Below are positions 44,181-52,606 of a DNA stretch of 64,000 bases, piece by piece (within the stretch, counting starts at the first letter, position 1; each line of letters opens with the position of its first letter). Under the pieces are notes generated by a model. That model searched no databases. It was not told the origin of the DNA and worked only from the letters and a program-made list of their open reading frames with translations. The position numbers and the translations under genes are program-made. The DNA lies in assembly GCA_958295805.1 (NCBI GenBank), contig OY282373.1:157001-221000 (forward strand), in the 5' to 3' direction. This DNA comes from an uncultured Nitrospirales bacterium (lineage in GTDB: Bacteria; Nitrospirota; Nitrospiria; Nitrospirales; UBA8639).

Positions 44181-44348
44181 TCAAAATCCATACTTGCGGC
44201 GGCGTTCAAAGGCTTCCTTGCCGCCTTCAGTCTCTTGACCACGGAACGTGCCGGCGTAGTGGAACGGGTTCACCTGCAACGCGCACCGATGAAACACGGC
44301 GACTGACGGCTTCGTCCCTGTGTGAGCGGTATGACCTTTGGATGCCAC
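44181..44348 (-). pseudogene. Gene remnant, possible N-terminus of a PHP/TrlF-like protein
   Basis: A GTG at 44348 has GGAG 7 nt upstream and opens a 55-codon frame containing VAVFHRCALQVNPFHYAGTF and ending ERRRKYGF. The first block resembles the start of PHP-domain/TrlF-like ATPases as I remember them; the protein stops far short of the usual length, so an internal deletion is likely. Its stop overlaps the upstream edge of the AlbA_2 start region. Assignment is tentative. Confidence 0.5.
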
Positions 44349-44390
44349 GTTCTCTCTCCGTCAGTCGGCGTGCTCTCGCTTACATCCATA

Positions 44391-44452
44391 GCCTTCCCTC
44401 GCACACGGAAGCATCAACAACGATTGCCTCGTATGGTGATCTGTCGCGACAT
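44391..44452 (-). pseudogene. vapB/vapC fusion scar
   Basis: The minus strand reads ATG at 44452 then MSRQITIRG, the start of a VapB/FitA-type antitoxin (compare MSVQITIRG at 42531). After that, in another frame from about 44424, it reads IVVDASVCEG, the start of a PIN toxin. The two starts are only a few bases apart, so the body of the antitoxin gene has been deleted. DNA upstream of this ATG also resembles that upstream of 42531. Confidence 0.65.
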
Positions 44453-44560
44453 GACCCGCAGTATGTCAGCGAAGCCGTCCTCAAACAAGCAATCGCCGGA
44501 GTTGGTGAAGGGTCATTTCGCGCCGGTTCGTGGACGGGATTCCGGCGTTTCAGATCGGAT

Positions 44561-45163
44561 TCAGCCTCGATCTTCAACGAGACACCTGAGGCAGTCGATA
44601 GTCCGGCGTAAGCTGTCCGCTCGTTGGGAAGCGACATCAGGGCGCCACGTTGTCTTGACGTATTCGATGAGTCTGGATACATACGCCACTCCCACCTGAC
44701 GGCCGCTGCCTTCGCGTGCCACCATGTCCTCGCGGATATTTTTACGTCGAGACCCACGTGCCAAGTTGACTAGGGCGGCCTTGGGCGCATTCAGGCTTTC
44801 GACATTCGCGGGGACTTTGCTTCGCGCAATGCTCAGGTAGTCCGCCAACGTTTCCGCGTCTGCCATCAACCAAGCTTCGACTTCCCGAACGGCGATACGA
44901 AAGCAAAGGCGGGGTGAGGGCTTCGGAAGCCACGCAGCGCGGGCCAGAGGTGCGCAGTCTTGGTCGTTGTCGAGGTCAACAAGCACGATCCAGAGTGAAT
45001 GGCGTCCTGCGTTGTTATAACCCATGAGCTTGTTCAGAACGGACGCCTTGCCATCTTTTCCGTAGACCACACCAACCCGGCCGCCGACGTGGCAGATAAG
45101 TCTGCGGACCACGGCTTCGTCCATGGGCCCTTCCACCGCTGCCGAGATAACCACGGGCCTCAC
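44561..45163 (-). CDS. TOPRIM/DUF4276-like nuclease partner (pair D)
   Basis: A 200-residue protein starting MRPVVISAAVEGPMDEAVVR (TOPRIM Glu) with the DxD motif in WIVLVDLDNDQDC. The RIAVREVEAWLMAD block resembles that of pair C. It starts 4 nt after the upstream ATPase stop, so it is coupled to it. It should form an OLD-like two-gene nuclease. Confidence 0.78.
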   Translation of the reverse strand: MRPVVISAAVEGPMDEAVVRRLICHVGGRVGVVYGKDGKASVLNKLMGYNNAGRHSLWIVLVDLDNDQDCAPLARAAWLPKPSPRLCFRIAVREVEAWLMADAETLADYLSIARSKVPANVESLNAPKAALVNLARGSRRKNIREDMVAREGSGRQVGVAYVSRLIEYVKTTWRPDVASQRADSLRRTIDCLRCLVEDRG

Positions 45164-45167
45164 GTCC

Positions 45168-46340
45168 TCACACGTCGAAAACGCTGAGCCTTTGCACGTG
45201 TTCCGGTTGCGTCTTCGGGATCACGATATCACCAAGCGACAACCCGCCTTCCAGCAGGTCGCGGACTTCCTGGTGCGATCCCGCCGGCGTGACGTCGGTT
45301 CCTTCGGGACCGGGAACGAGCAGAAACGTCTCGTCAAGGCCGATTCCCTCATCGCGTAACAATTCCGGGGAGTGGGTGGTAAGAAATATCTGTCTGCCGG
45401 TTCGTCGTTGTGCGCGGGCCAGCATCTGAGGCAACGTGCAGACGATTTCCGGATGAAGCGAAAGCCCCGGCTCTTCAAGCAGCAACGGTCCTTTACCCCG
45501 GTCCATAGCCGCCCAGAGAAGCCCGATGAGTCGCAACGTTCCATCTGAAAATTGCTCTTCCGTTTGCCAGGCTCCTTGTGGACGCCAATGCCGGTACTTA
45601 CCGCGTAAGTGAGGCGTGCCGCGCTTGTCGTGCCACAATTCGATTTTCTCAAGTTGCGGGACGGCAACGCGAAGGACGTTCTCAAGAGACCTTATACGCT
45701 TTGTTCGGATCGACTCCCGGGTTTTCGCAATCCGATCCAGGAAGTCGCCTCCATACGGATCGTTTGATGGAACCACGGATCGGTCCGGTTCGCGGACGAA
45801 CTGCGGGACGACGTGCGAGTACTGAGTAGACGCGAAAAACGTGGCCACTTGGCGAAACGGCCGGTTCACGTTCACCTGTTCGAGCGCGGTCTGCGTCAGA
45901 CGCTCGCGGTCTTTTCTGTCTTCTTCGTCAGGCCGGCAGACGAGTTCTTCAGCGTCACGGAGCACACGCTCTTTTTTGACCAGCGGCCGCCGTTGGTTAT
46001 CCTGATTGAAAGCAAGTTCGTACTCCCAACGAGCATCGTCGTCCACTCCCCGTATTTCAACGTGAATTTCGATATCGGTCTTCCGACGTGCCGCCAGGCA
46101 GCGAATCGCCGTCATACCGTTGCGCAGCCGGACGGCTTCCTGAAATCCACCACCTGAGGAGGCCAGATCTCGCAGGAATCGAAAGACGTCAAGGAAGTTG
46201 GATTTTCCAGAGGCGTTCGGACCGACGAGAAACATCCGGTACTGAAGGTCGACGTCCAGAGCTGAAAAATTCTTCCAGTTCCGTAGCTGCAGGCGGGAGA
46301 ACTTCAGCCTTTCACTGTTTGCGGGCATTGGTTGTCTCAT
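45168..46340 (-). CDS. ABC/OLD-like ATPase (pair D)
   Basis: A 390-residue ATPase. Walker A is FLVGPNASGKSNFLDVFRFL near residue 36, Walker B is LLLEEPGLSLHPEI near residue 290, and the switch region is IFLTTHSPELLRDE. The signature-like stretch before Walker B is EQFSDGTLRLIGLLW. It follows the helicase by 134 bp and leads into its TOPRIM partner; a GLSLGDI motif near the C-terminus resembles GLPLGGL of pair C, so the two ATPases are likely related. Confidence 0.85.
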   Translation of the reverse strand: MRQPMPANSERLKFSRLQLRNWKNFSALDVDLQYRMFLVGPNASGKSNFLDVFRFLRDLASSGGGFQEAVRLRNGMTAIRCLAARRKTDIEIHVEIRGVDDDARWEYELAFNQDNQRRPLVKKERVLRDAEELVCRPDEEDRKDRERLTQTALEQVNVNRPFRQVATFFASTQYSHVVPQFVREPDRSVVPSNDPYGGDFLDRIAKTRESIRTKRIRSLENVLRVAVPQLEKIELWHDKRGTPHLRGKYRHWRPQGAWQTEEQFSDGTLRLIGLLWAAMDRGKGPLLLEEPGLSLHPEIVCTLPQMLARAQRRTGRQIFLTTHSPELLRDEGIGLDETFLLVPGPEGTDVTPAGSHQEVRDLLEGGLSLGDIVIPKTQPEHVQRLSVFDV

Positions 46341-46474
46341 CTCCAGGTAACCGTGATCGTCATATCCATAACGGAAGCCTCCATCCTACCACAGTCAAAA
46401 TGGGCGTTCACTCCAGCCGCACTGCGGTTTTATGCGCTTCTTCCCTAGCGGACGCCGCTTTCGAGAATCCCAAC

Positions 46475-49400
46475 TCAAGGGTTTCGTTCTCCGTACAGGA
46501 GTTCGTCTTCCCAAATGTTCATCGGCTGCTTCAGGGCATCGACGTTCAGCCAATAATGCTGGACCTTGATGACTTCGTGCCACGGGAATCGGGCGAGGTC
46601 TTTGATCGGTTCCTGAAGCTTGGGTTCCGTGGCACAGCCGGTCACAACGTAGAGCCAGTAGCAGTCACGGCGGTCTTCAGCCACCCGTCGCTCATTCGGC
46701 GTGAGCAGGATGCTTCCGGTTTCGCCGGCGAGACCCTTGACCTCAATCAGACGCAACTCGCCGGACTCCAGGTCAAGGCTGGTCACGTCGTACCCCAGGT
46801 TCTTCTCGTGGACGTCATCGACTCGGCGTCCCTGCCCGGTCTCGTGTTCCATGACCACCCGCATGGCCGTCATCTCGGTTTCGGGATTCGGACGCAGGCG
46901 CCGAATATCCAGGGTCTCGCGTTCGGGGTGGGGCAGGATAAGGGCGCTTGCCAGCCGTTGGACGCCTTGTAGCGTCACCGCCTGCTGCCGTTTGAGTTCT
47001 TCGCGCCGGCGCTCGCGCCTTGCCATCACGTCGGCATGGCGGGTTTCGGCCTGAGCCAAGCGCGCCTCGGCGCCAATGACCTTTTTATCCACTTCTTCCG
47101 CCGCACGGCCTATTTCGGCATCGACTCGATGAAGCACCTCAGTCAAGGATAGCTCGACGTGCTCGGTAATGCGTTTGACCTCGGCTAAGCGTTCCGTCCG
47201 AATTTCGTTGATAAAGGGCGTCAAAGCGTGTTCGTTGAGCCAAGCCGTTGCCTCCGGGAGGGTCGCTACGGGCGGCAGAGTCCCAGACGCTCCGGCTAGA
47301 GCCTGCCCTAGGTTTGACACGGGGTTCAGGTTGCCGAGGACGTCCGGTTCACGCAGAGACGGGATGCCGTCATCCGCCAGTTCCACAACGAACAACCGCT
47401 CGTGAATGACGTGTCCGAGACCGTCCACGACCCGCGCCCGGTAGAAGTCGAGGCGTGCCGGTGCCTCGTGCGCCAATGAATGGAAGCAAGCACCCTTGGC
47501 GAAAGCATCATGGCCAAGATCATGGCTATGGCGGCGCAGGGACTCAAACAACGGATGCCCGGGGGTGACCCATTCGAGGTTGTTTTCTTCCGCTGCTTCG
47601 CGGTCCGTGGATAGGCGCGGATAGCGACCGGCCAACTCCGTGTGCTTCCAACCCGGGTCGTGCTCATACTTCTTCAAGCCGGGCGGTGTGCGACCCGGGT
47701 CGAAGGTGTGCGCCATGCTGTTCACCGGCTTCAACGTCAAGGCCGCATCCTGGGCGCACTCCTTGATGAACCGCGCAATTGTTTCGGGTACCACGCGCCG
47801 TTCCTGCGCCCGGGCTCGGCGTTCAATGAGCATGTCGAGGTTGAGTTTCTTGGCAGCCAAGCCTTCCAGCGCCGTCTGACAGATGGCCCGGAAATGACCT
47901 TCATCCACGTCCTGCAACAGCCGGTCTTCGAAATCGGCTTCGCCCAGCTTCCCCGCGTAGTAGTCTCGGAGCACGCGCTCCACGTGGGCGGACGGCAGGA
48001 TTTCACCCACCACGTTGAACACCACGTCGTCATTGAGGGCGTCGCGGATCTCCTGAAGCTTGTCCAGGAGGCGCCGGAGCACTCGTCCCTCAATGGTGTT
48101 GGTCGCCACGAAATTGAAGATCAGGCAATCATGCCGCTGGCCGTAGCGATGGATGCGGCCCATGCGCTGTTCGAGCCGGTTCGGATTCCAGGGAATATCG
48201 TAGTTGAAGAGAATGTGACAACATTGAAGGTTGATGCCTTCGCCCGCGGCCTCGGTGGCCACCAGAACCTGAATGGCGCCTTCGCGGAATTGCTGTTCGG
48301 TGTAGAGCCGGCTCCCGGGTTCGTCGCGCGACCCGGGCTTCATGCCGCCGTGAATGCAGCCGACGCTGAACCCCCAGGCTTGCAATCGCTCCATCAGATA
48401 GTCGAGGGTGTCTTTGAACTCGGTGAAGAGCAGCAGTCGCTGGTCAGGACGGTCGAAGAACCCCTCGTCCTGCATGATGGTCCGAAGGTGCCCGAGTTTC
48501 GCCTCGTTACCTGAGTTTTCAACTTTCATTGCCTCTTCGGCCAGATGCAGGAGTTCGGCGACCTCTCTGCGTACCTGCTCAGCGTTCCCGGTCAGCGTGG
48601 TCGCCTCCAGCATTCTCTCCAGATCCTCGCGCTTGGCGTCCTCGAACTCTTCAAGTTCCTCCAGGTCGGGGAGAGCAGGCGCCGCGGTCTGCACCAAAGT
48701 CTGGGCGCGCTGGAGGCCATCTTCCAGACGCTTGGCACGTTTCTCCAGCGAACGCCGCATGGCGTGCGTGCTGGAGGCCAGCCGCCGTTGGTACAGCGAC
48801 ATCAGGAATCCGACTGCCCGAGCCCGAGGGTCGTCACCCTGCGCGGCAGCCTGGGCGCTCTGCCGTTTCACGAAACGCGTGACGTTCTGATAAAGCTCAA
48901 ATTCAGGACCATCAATGGCAAAGTCTGCGGTGCGTGGGATACGCCTGGTGAAGACCGGCTTCGCGGCCCATGTTCCGTCCTTTTGCCGTTCCGGGAAGTA
49001 CACCATCGCCTCCTTGGTCCGTCGCAGATAGAAGGGTGCTCGCCTCCGTTCCATGGCCTCGCGGATCGATTTCACGTCGGCGTAGGCGTCCCGGTCGAGA
49101 AGTTGCAAGAACAGCGTGAAGTTTTGCGGATCGCCCTTGTGGGGCGTGGCCGTGAGCAGAAGCACGTGATCGGCGCCGTCGCGCAGCAGTTCTCCCAGTC
49201 TGTAGCGTTGGCTCTTGTGCGTCTCATCTCGTGCCGACATGCGGTGCGCCTCGTCAACAATCACCAAGTCCCAATGCACCTGCCGAAGTCCGGGCAAAAT
49301 CTCGGTGCGCTTGGCGAGATCGAGGGAGGTGATGATCTGCTTCTGCTCCAGCCATTGGTTGACGCCGAATTGATCGCGGATATCGCCGCCCTTGAGCACC

Positions 49401-49960
49401 ATGAATTTCTCGTCGAACTTTTCCTTGAGTTCGCGCTGCCACTGGAACGTCAGATTCGCCGGACAGACGACCAGGACCCGCTCAACAAGACCTCGGAGTT
49501 TGAGTTCGCGGACCAGAAGGCCCGCCATGACGGTCTTCCCGGCACCCGCATCGTCGGCAAGCAGAAAGCGCACGCTGGGCAGTTTGAGGAGGTGCTCGTA
49601 AACGGCTTCAAGTTGGTGTGGCAGCGGGTCCACACGCGAGATGGAGAGCCCGAAGTACGGGTCGAATTCGTAGGCGATGCCGAGGGAATAGGCTTGCAGT
49701 CCAAGCCGCAGAAGCCGCCCGTCACCGTCGTAGGAGAGGACAGAGTCGGTGATGGTCAGGTGGGCAACGTCTTCGGACGTGAGCGTGACACGACGAAACT
49801 GCTCAGACCGCTGGCCGACGAGGCCCACAACCAGGCTGTCGCGACCGTTTGAGCGAACGGTCTCCACTCGCATCGGCTCGCTGAACAGCGGGCCCAAGAG
49901 AATCTGTCCTTCCTTGATGACGATTTCAGAACTCAACGGGTCTTCCCTGTTCTCAGCCAT
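46475..49960 (-). CDS. SNF2-type DEAD/DEAH helicase with C-terminal DUF3883-like domain
   Basis: About 1161 residues from the ATG at 49960. The frame is open to 50062, but that ATG is inside the Fis gene and the conserved start is MAENREDPLSSEIVIKEGQI. Motif I is LADDAGAGKTVMAGLLVREL, motif II is IVDEAHR (DEAH box) and motif III is LLTATPHKGDP. The C-terminal helicase half has EAAGEGINLQCCHILFNYDI and QRMGRIHRYGQ. A long coiled-coil-like, Glu/Arg-rich section follows near residues 930-1010 and then a DUF3883-like end (LRLIEVKGLAGETGSILLTP). It is the first large gene of the system and a likely motor that couples DNA recognition to the methylase and DUF499. Confidence 0.88.
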   Translation of the reverse strand: MAENREDPLSSEIVIKEGQILLGPLFSEPMRVETVRSNGRDSLVVGLVGQRSEQFRRVTLTSEDVAHLTITDSVLSYDGDGRLLRLGLQAYSLGIAYEFDPYFGLSISRVDPLPHQLEAVYEHLLKLPSVRFLLADDAGAGKTVMAGLLVRELKLRGLVERVLVVCPANLTFQWQRELKEKFDEKFMVLKGGDIRDQFGVNQWLEQKQIITSLDLAKRTEILPGLRQVHWDLVIVDEAHRMSARDETHKSQRYRLGELLRDGADHVLLLTATPHKGDPQNFTLFLQLLDRDAYADVKSIREAMERRRAPFYLRRTKEAMVYFPERQKDGTWAAKPVFTRRIPRTADFAIDGPEFELYQNVTRFVKRQSAQAAAQGDDPRARAVGFLMSLYQRRLASSTHAMRRSLEKRAKRLEDGLQRAQTLVQTAAPALPDLEELEEFEDAKREDLERMLEATTLTGNAEQVRREVAELLHLAEEAMKVENSGNEAKLGHLRTIMQDEGFFDRPDQRLLLFTEFKDTLDYLMERLQAWGFSVGCIHGGMKPGSRDEPGSRLYTEQQFREGAIQVLVATEAAGEGINLQCCHILFNYDIPWNPNRLEQRMGRIHRYGQRHDCLIFNFVATNTIEGRVLRRLLDKLQEIRDALNDDVVFNVVGEILPSAHVERVLRDYYAGKLGEADFEDRLLQDVDEGHFRAICQTALEGLAAKKLNLDMLIERRARAQERRVVPETIARFIKECAQDAALTLKPVNSMAHTFDPGRTPPGLKKYEHDPGWKHTELAGRYPRLSTDREAAEENNLEWVTPGHPLFESLRRHSHDLGHDAFAKGACFHSLAHEAPARLDFYRARVVDGLGHVIHERLFVVELADDGIPSLREPDVLGNLNPVSNLGQALAGASGTLPPVATLPEATAWLNEHALTPFINEIRTERLAEVKRITEHVELSLTEVLHRVDAEIGRAAEEVDKKVIGAEARLAQAETRHADVMARRERRREELKRQQAVTLQGVQRLASALILPHPERETLDIRRLRPNPETEMTAMRVVMEHETGQGRRVDDVHEKNLGYDVTSLDLESGELRLIEVKGLAGETGSILLTPNERRVAEDRRDCYWLYVVTGCATEPKLQEPIKDLARFPWHEVIKVQHYWLNVDALKQPMNIWEDELLYGERNP

Positions 49961-49997
49961 TCTGCCTTGGGACTCTTCCGGGATCGGCCATAGCTTG

Positions 49998-50333
49998 TTA
50001 TCCAGATTGACGGTGCTGGCGAGATTGCGAGCGGCGTGTGACGGGAATGCGGTAGGTCTCAATTTTCTTTCGGAGGGTGTTGCGGTGCATACCGAGCAGT
50101 TGCGCGGCTTGAATCTGGTTGCCGCCCGTTTCTCGAAGCGCGTGTTGGATCAACGGCCGTTCGACGGCTTGGATGAGGGTCGCGTGTAAACTTGTGGCCG
50201 AACTCGCTTTCATGGCTCGAACGAACTCGCTGAATTTTGACTCAATGTAGTCTTCGAGAGTCAGATCCTTCGCTTCGCTCAGGATGACAGATTGTTGACG
50301 ATCTGGTTTGTCTTTGGCTTGCTGCGGCGTCAT
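49998..50333 (-). CDS. Fis-family DNA-binding protein
   Basis: A 111-residue protein. The C-terminal half is a Fis-type HTH: RPLIQHALRETGGNQIQAAQ and LLGMHRNTLRKKIETY. The segment VILSEAKDL near residues 16-24 is encoded by a dispersed repeat (about 50263-50294), so the N-terminal 30 residues are probably not ancestral. It is a nucleoid or transcription regulator placed just before the helicase; it may control the island or may be a host gene at its edge. Confidence 0.8.
   Translation of the reverse strand: MTPQQAKDKPDRQQSVILSEAKDLTLEDYIESKFSEFVRAMKASSATSLHATLIQAVERPLIQHALRETGGNQIQAAQLLGMHRNTLRKKIETYRIPVTRRSQSRQHRQSG
50263..50294. repeat. Dispersed repeat (GATCCTTCGCTTCGCTCAGG) inside the Fis gene
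   Basis: The element reads GATCCTTCGCTTCGCTCAGG then ATGACA. A mirror copy, TGTCATCCTGAGCAACGCGA, is in mfd at about 52812. Both keep the frame. Confidence 0.75.
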
Positions 50334-50363
50334 GGTCTGTCGTCACGGACGTCCGTTCCGGTC

Positions 50364-51845
50364 TTAGACGAACCCCAGGAGCGGACACAACAGGTACAGC
50401 ATCAGCCAAATGAGTGCTGCCCCCAGCACGTTTAACAATACCCCGACTTTGAGCATCGTCGGAAGCGGGACTAAGCCGGTGCCGTAGACAATGGCATTCG
50501 GCGCCGTGGCGATCGGCATCATAAACGCCAAGCTTGCACCCAGACACACGCCGAGGGTCGGCGGGATGGGAGAAATCCCGGCCGCGGTGGCAATGGAGAT
50601 GACCACGGGAACGAGCATGCTCGCCGACGCGGTATTCGACACAATCTCCGTCAGCGACACCGCCAGAACAATCGAGACCGCCGTCAACATCCACAACGTG
50701 TTGCTTCCAAAGAGCGAGACGACGTTTTCTCCGATGATCTCGGCCAGATTGGTTTGTACCATAAAATGTCCGAACGTCAACCCACCGCCGAACAATAAGA
50801 TGGTGCCCCAATTGATGCGCGTGGCTTGGGTCCAATTCAACGTAAATTCGCCGACTCTGAAATTGACGGGCAACACGAACAGCAGCCCCGCGGCGAAAAT
50901 CGGCACCATTTCTTTGGGAAGGCGGGCGTTGATGAACGTCACGACCTCGGAATCCCGGCCCAACGCCACCCCCAGAATCCCCGGCCCGACCCAACAGATG
51001 ATGGCCAGGGCAAACGCGATGCAGGTATTCACTTGGCCGCGTGTCCAGGGTTCCCGTGGTTGACCAAGGACGCGAAGATGCTCGCCGGTCGCCAGGAACG
51101 TTGTCGGCAGTGGGTGAAACCACAAGAGCACGACGGCAATGCAGACGCCGAGCACGCCCGCGAGAGGCAGACCAATGCCCATCCACCCAAAAAAGGAGAG
51201 GGACACGTCCGCTTGCTGGGACAGAAAGCCCACGGCAATGAGATTGGGAGGCGTGCCGATCATCGTGGCAATGCCTCCTGCCGCGGAGACGTATGCTAAG
51301 AACAGGAGCATCCCGGGCTCGTGACGATCTCCTTGTTCGTGAGCGCCGCGAATCGTCGAGAGAATGCCCAAGGCCACGGGAAGCATAATGGCCACCGACG
51401 CGGTGTTACTGATCCACATGGACAGGACGGCCGTCGCGATTCCCATGGTGCCGAAAATTGCAATCGGCCGGCCCTGGAGCCATTTTCTGGACAACAGCCA
51501 GCGGGCGAAGCGTCGGTCTATCCCATGCACCGTAAAGGCTTCTGCTAACAAGAAGCTGCCGATGAAGAGGAAGATGATGGGATGGGCAAACGTGGCCAGC
51601 ACTTCCTTTGCCGGTCCCAATCCCGCGGCAATACACAAGGCCGCGCCGAGTAACGAGGTCATGGCGAGAGGAAGGGCTTCCGTGCTCCAACTCACCACGA
51701 CCCACGTCAGAATGGCTGAGAGGGTATGCGCGGAGGGCGGCAGCGTGGAAAAGGGGTTGGCATACACCAAGAGCGCCAGCACGGGGGCCGCGTACAGGCC
51801 GACGTGTTGTCTCATTCCCCACGTCTTCTGGTTTCCGGTGGTCAT
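50364..51845 (-). CDS. DASS-family (SLC13-type) anion:sodium symporter
   Basis: A 493-residue membrane protein with about 12 hydrophobic segments. The two SNT motifs of the family are seen: WISNTASVAIMLPVALG near residue 145 and IVSNTASASMLVPVVIS near residue 405. They form the sodium/anion site. GTPPNLIAVGF and TAPNAIVYGTG are also typical. Substrates in the family include dicarboxylates, sulfate and phosphate; the substrate here is not determined. It marks the right boundary of the island on the minus strand. Confidence 0.88.
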   Translation of the reverse strand: MTTGNQKTWGMRQHVGLYAAPVLALLVYANPFSTLPPSAHTLSAILTWVVVSWSTEALPLAMTSLLGAALCIAAGLGPAKEVLATFAHPIIFLFIGSFLLAEAFTVHGIDRRFARWLLSRKWLQGRPIAIFGTMGIATAVLSMWISNTASVAIMLPVALGILSTIRGAHEQGDRHEPGMLLFLAYVSAAGGIATMIGTPPNLIAVGFLSQQADVSLSFFGWMGIGLPLAGVLGVCIAVVLLWFHPLPTTFLATGEHLRVLGQPREPWTRGQVNTCIAFALAIICWVGPGILGVALGRDSEVVTFINARLPKEMVPIFAAGLLFVLPVNFRVGEFTLNWTQATRINWGTILLFGGGLTFGHFMVQTNLAEIIGENVVSLFGSNTLWMLTAVSIVLAVSLTEIVSNTASASMLVPVVISIATAAGISPIPPTLGVCLGASLAFMMPIATAPNAIVYGTGLVPLPTMLKVGVLLNVLGAALIWLMLYLLCPLLGFV

Positions 51846-52063
51846 GCCGATGAGGGGCGACGGAGAATGAGTCTGAACAGCGTTGACGTGATTGGCTTAA
51901 TTGGCTTAAGGAGTCCGGCGTGAGACACGCATGAACGAAGGGACACTGTATCATAGGAAGGTGTGGAAAAACCATTCTCATATCCTGTAGCATCTTCGCC
52001 CAGGCCCTCCCCTGACCTTCTCTCGTCAAGGAAGAGGGAGCATGAGGAATTCCAAGAGCGGAC

Positions 52064-52606
52064 GTGCCGATGATGGCGAACAAATGCTTCATGACCATAG
52101 AAGAACTCCTGCCCGTGGTGACGCGGCGAAGAGCACGAGGCGACCGCGTGGTCTTGACGAATGGATGTTTTGATTTGCTTCACGTGGGGCATATTCGATA
52201 TCTCCGGGCGGCTCGGGAATTGGGAGACCTCTTGATCGTGGGCGTGAACAGTGATGCGTCCGTGCAGACGTTGGACAAAGGGCCGGGGCGGCCCATTATT
52301 CCAGACGACCAACGCATGGAAGTGCTCAGTGCTCTTTCGTGCGTTGACTACGTCGTCACGTTTGCGGAACCCGATCCGTTGCGTTTGATTGACATGATCC
52401 AGCCCGATGTCTTAGTGAAGGGCGGAGATTGGCCGGTTGAGAAGATCGTCGGCCGTGACGCGGTTGAAGCCCGGAGGGGCACCGTTGTCAGCATCCCACT
52501 GGTTCCTGAGGTTTCAACGAGCCGTATTATGGAGCGCATCCAACGTCTCGGCTCAGCAAAGGGAAATCAGGAACAGCACCGGCGTCATAGCAACCCGTTG
52601 TCGTGA
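52064..52606 (+). CDS. rfaE2: Heptose 1-phosphate adenylyltransferase (RfaE domain II)
   Basis: Transfers AMP to D-glycero-beta-D-manno-heptose 1-phosphate to make ADP-heptose for LPS inner core. It has the nucleotidyltransferase motif LTNGCFDLLHVGHIRYLRAA, the block VKGGDWPVEKIVGRDAVEA, and STSRIMERI near the end. The kinase half of HldE is absent, so the kinase must be encoded elsewhere. The start is ambiguous: GTG at 52064, ATG at 52070/52073 or ATG at 52091, which matches the family's usual MTIEELL-like start. Its end overlaps mfd by 4 nt (GTGA). Confidence 0.93.
   Translation: MPMMANKCFMTIEELLPVVTRRRARGDRVVLTNGCFDLLHVGHIRYLRAARELGDLLIVGVNSDASVQTLDKGPGRPIIPDDQRMEVLSALSCVDYVVTFAEPDPLRLIDMIQPDVLVKGGDWPVEKIVGRDAVEARRGTVVSIPLVPEVSTSRIMERIQRLGSAKGNQEQHRRHSNPLS

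Noticed and set aside
47642-49852. Long plus-strand frames (290 and 435 aa) opposite the helicase
   Set aside because: Antisense shadows; the helicase on the other strand has complete motifs across the same interval.
26647-50062. Classifying the island as DISARM or BREX
   Set aside because: No DrmB (DUF1998), no PLD-type DrmC, no PglZ-type phosphatase and no BrxL/Lon-type gene were seen. The helicase, DUF1156 and DUF499 set is different.
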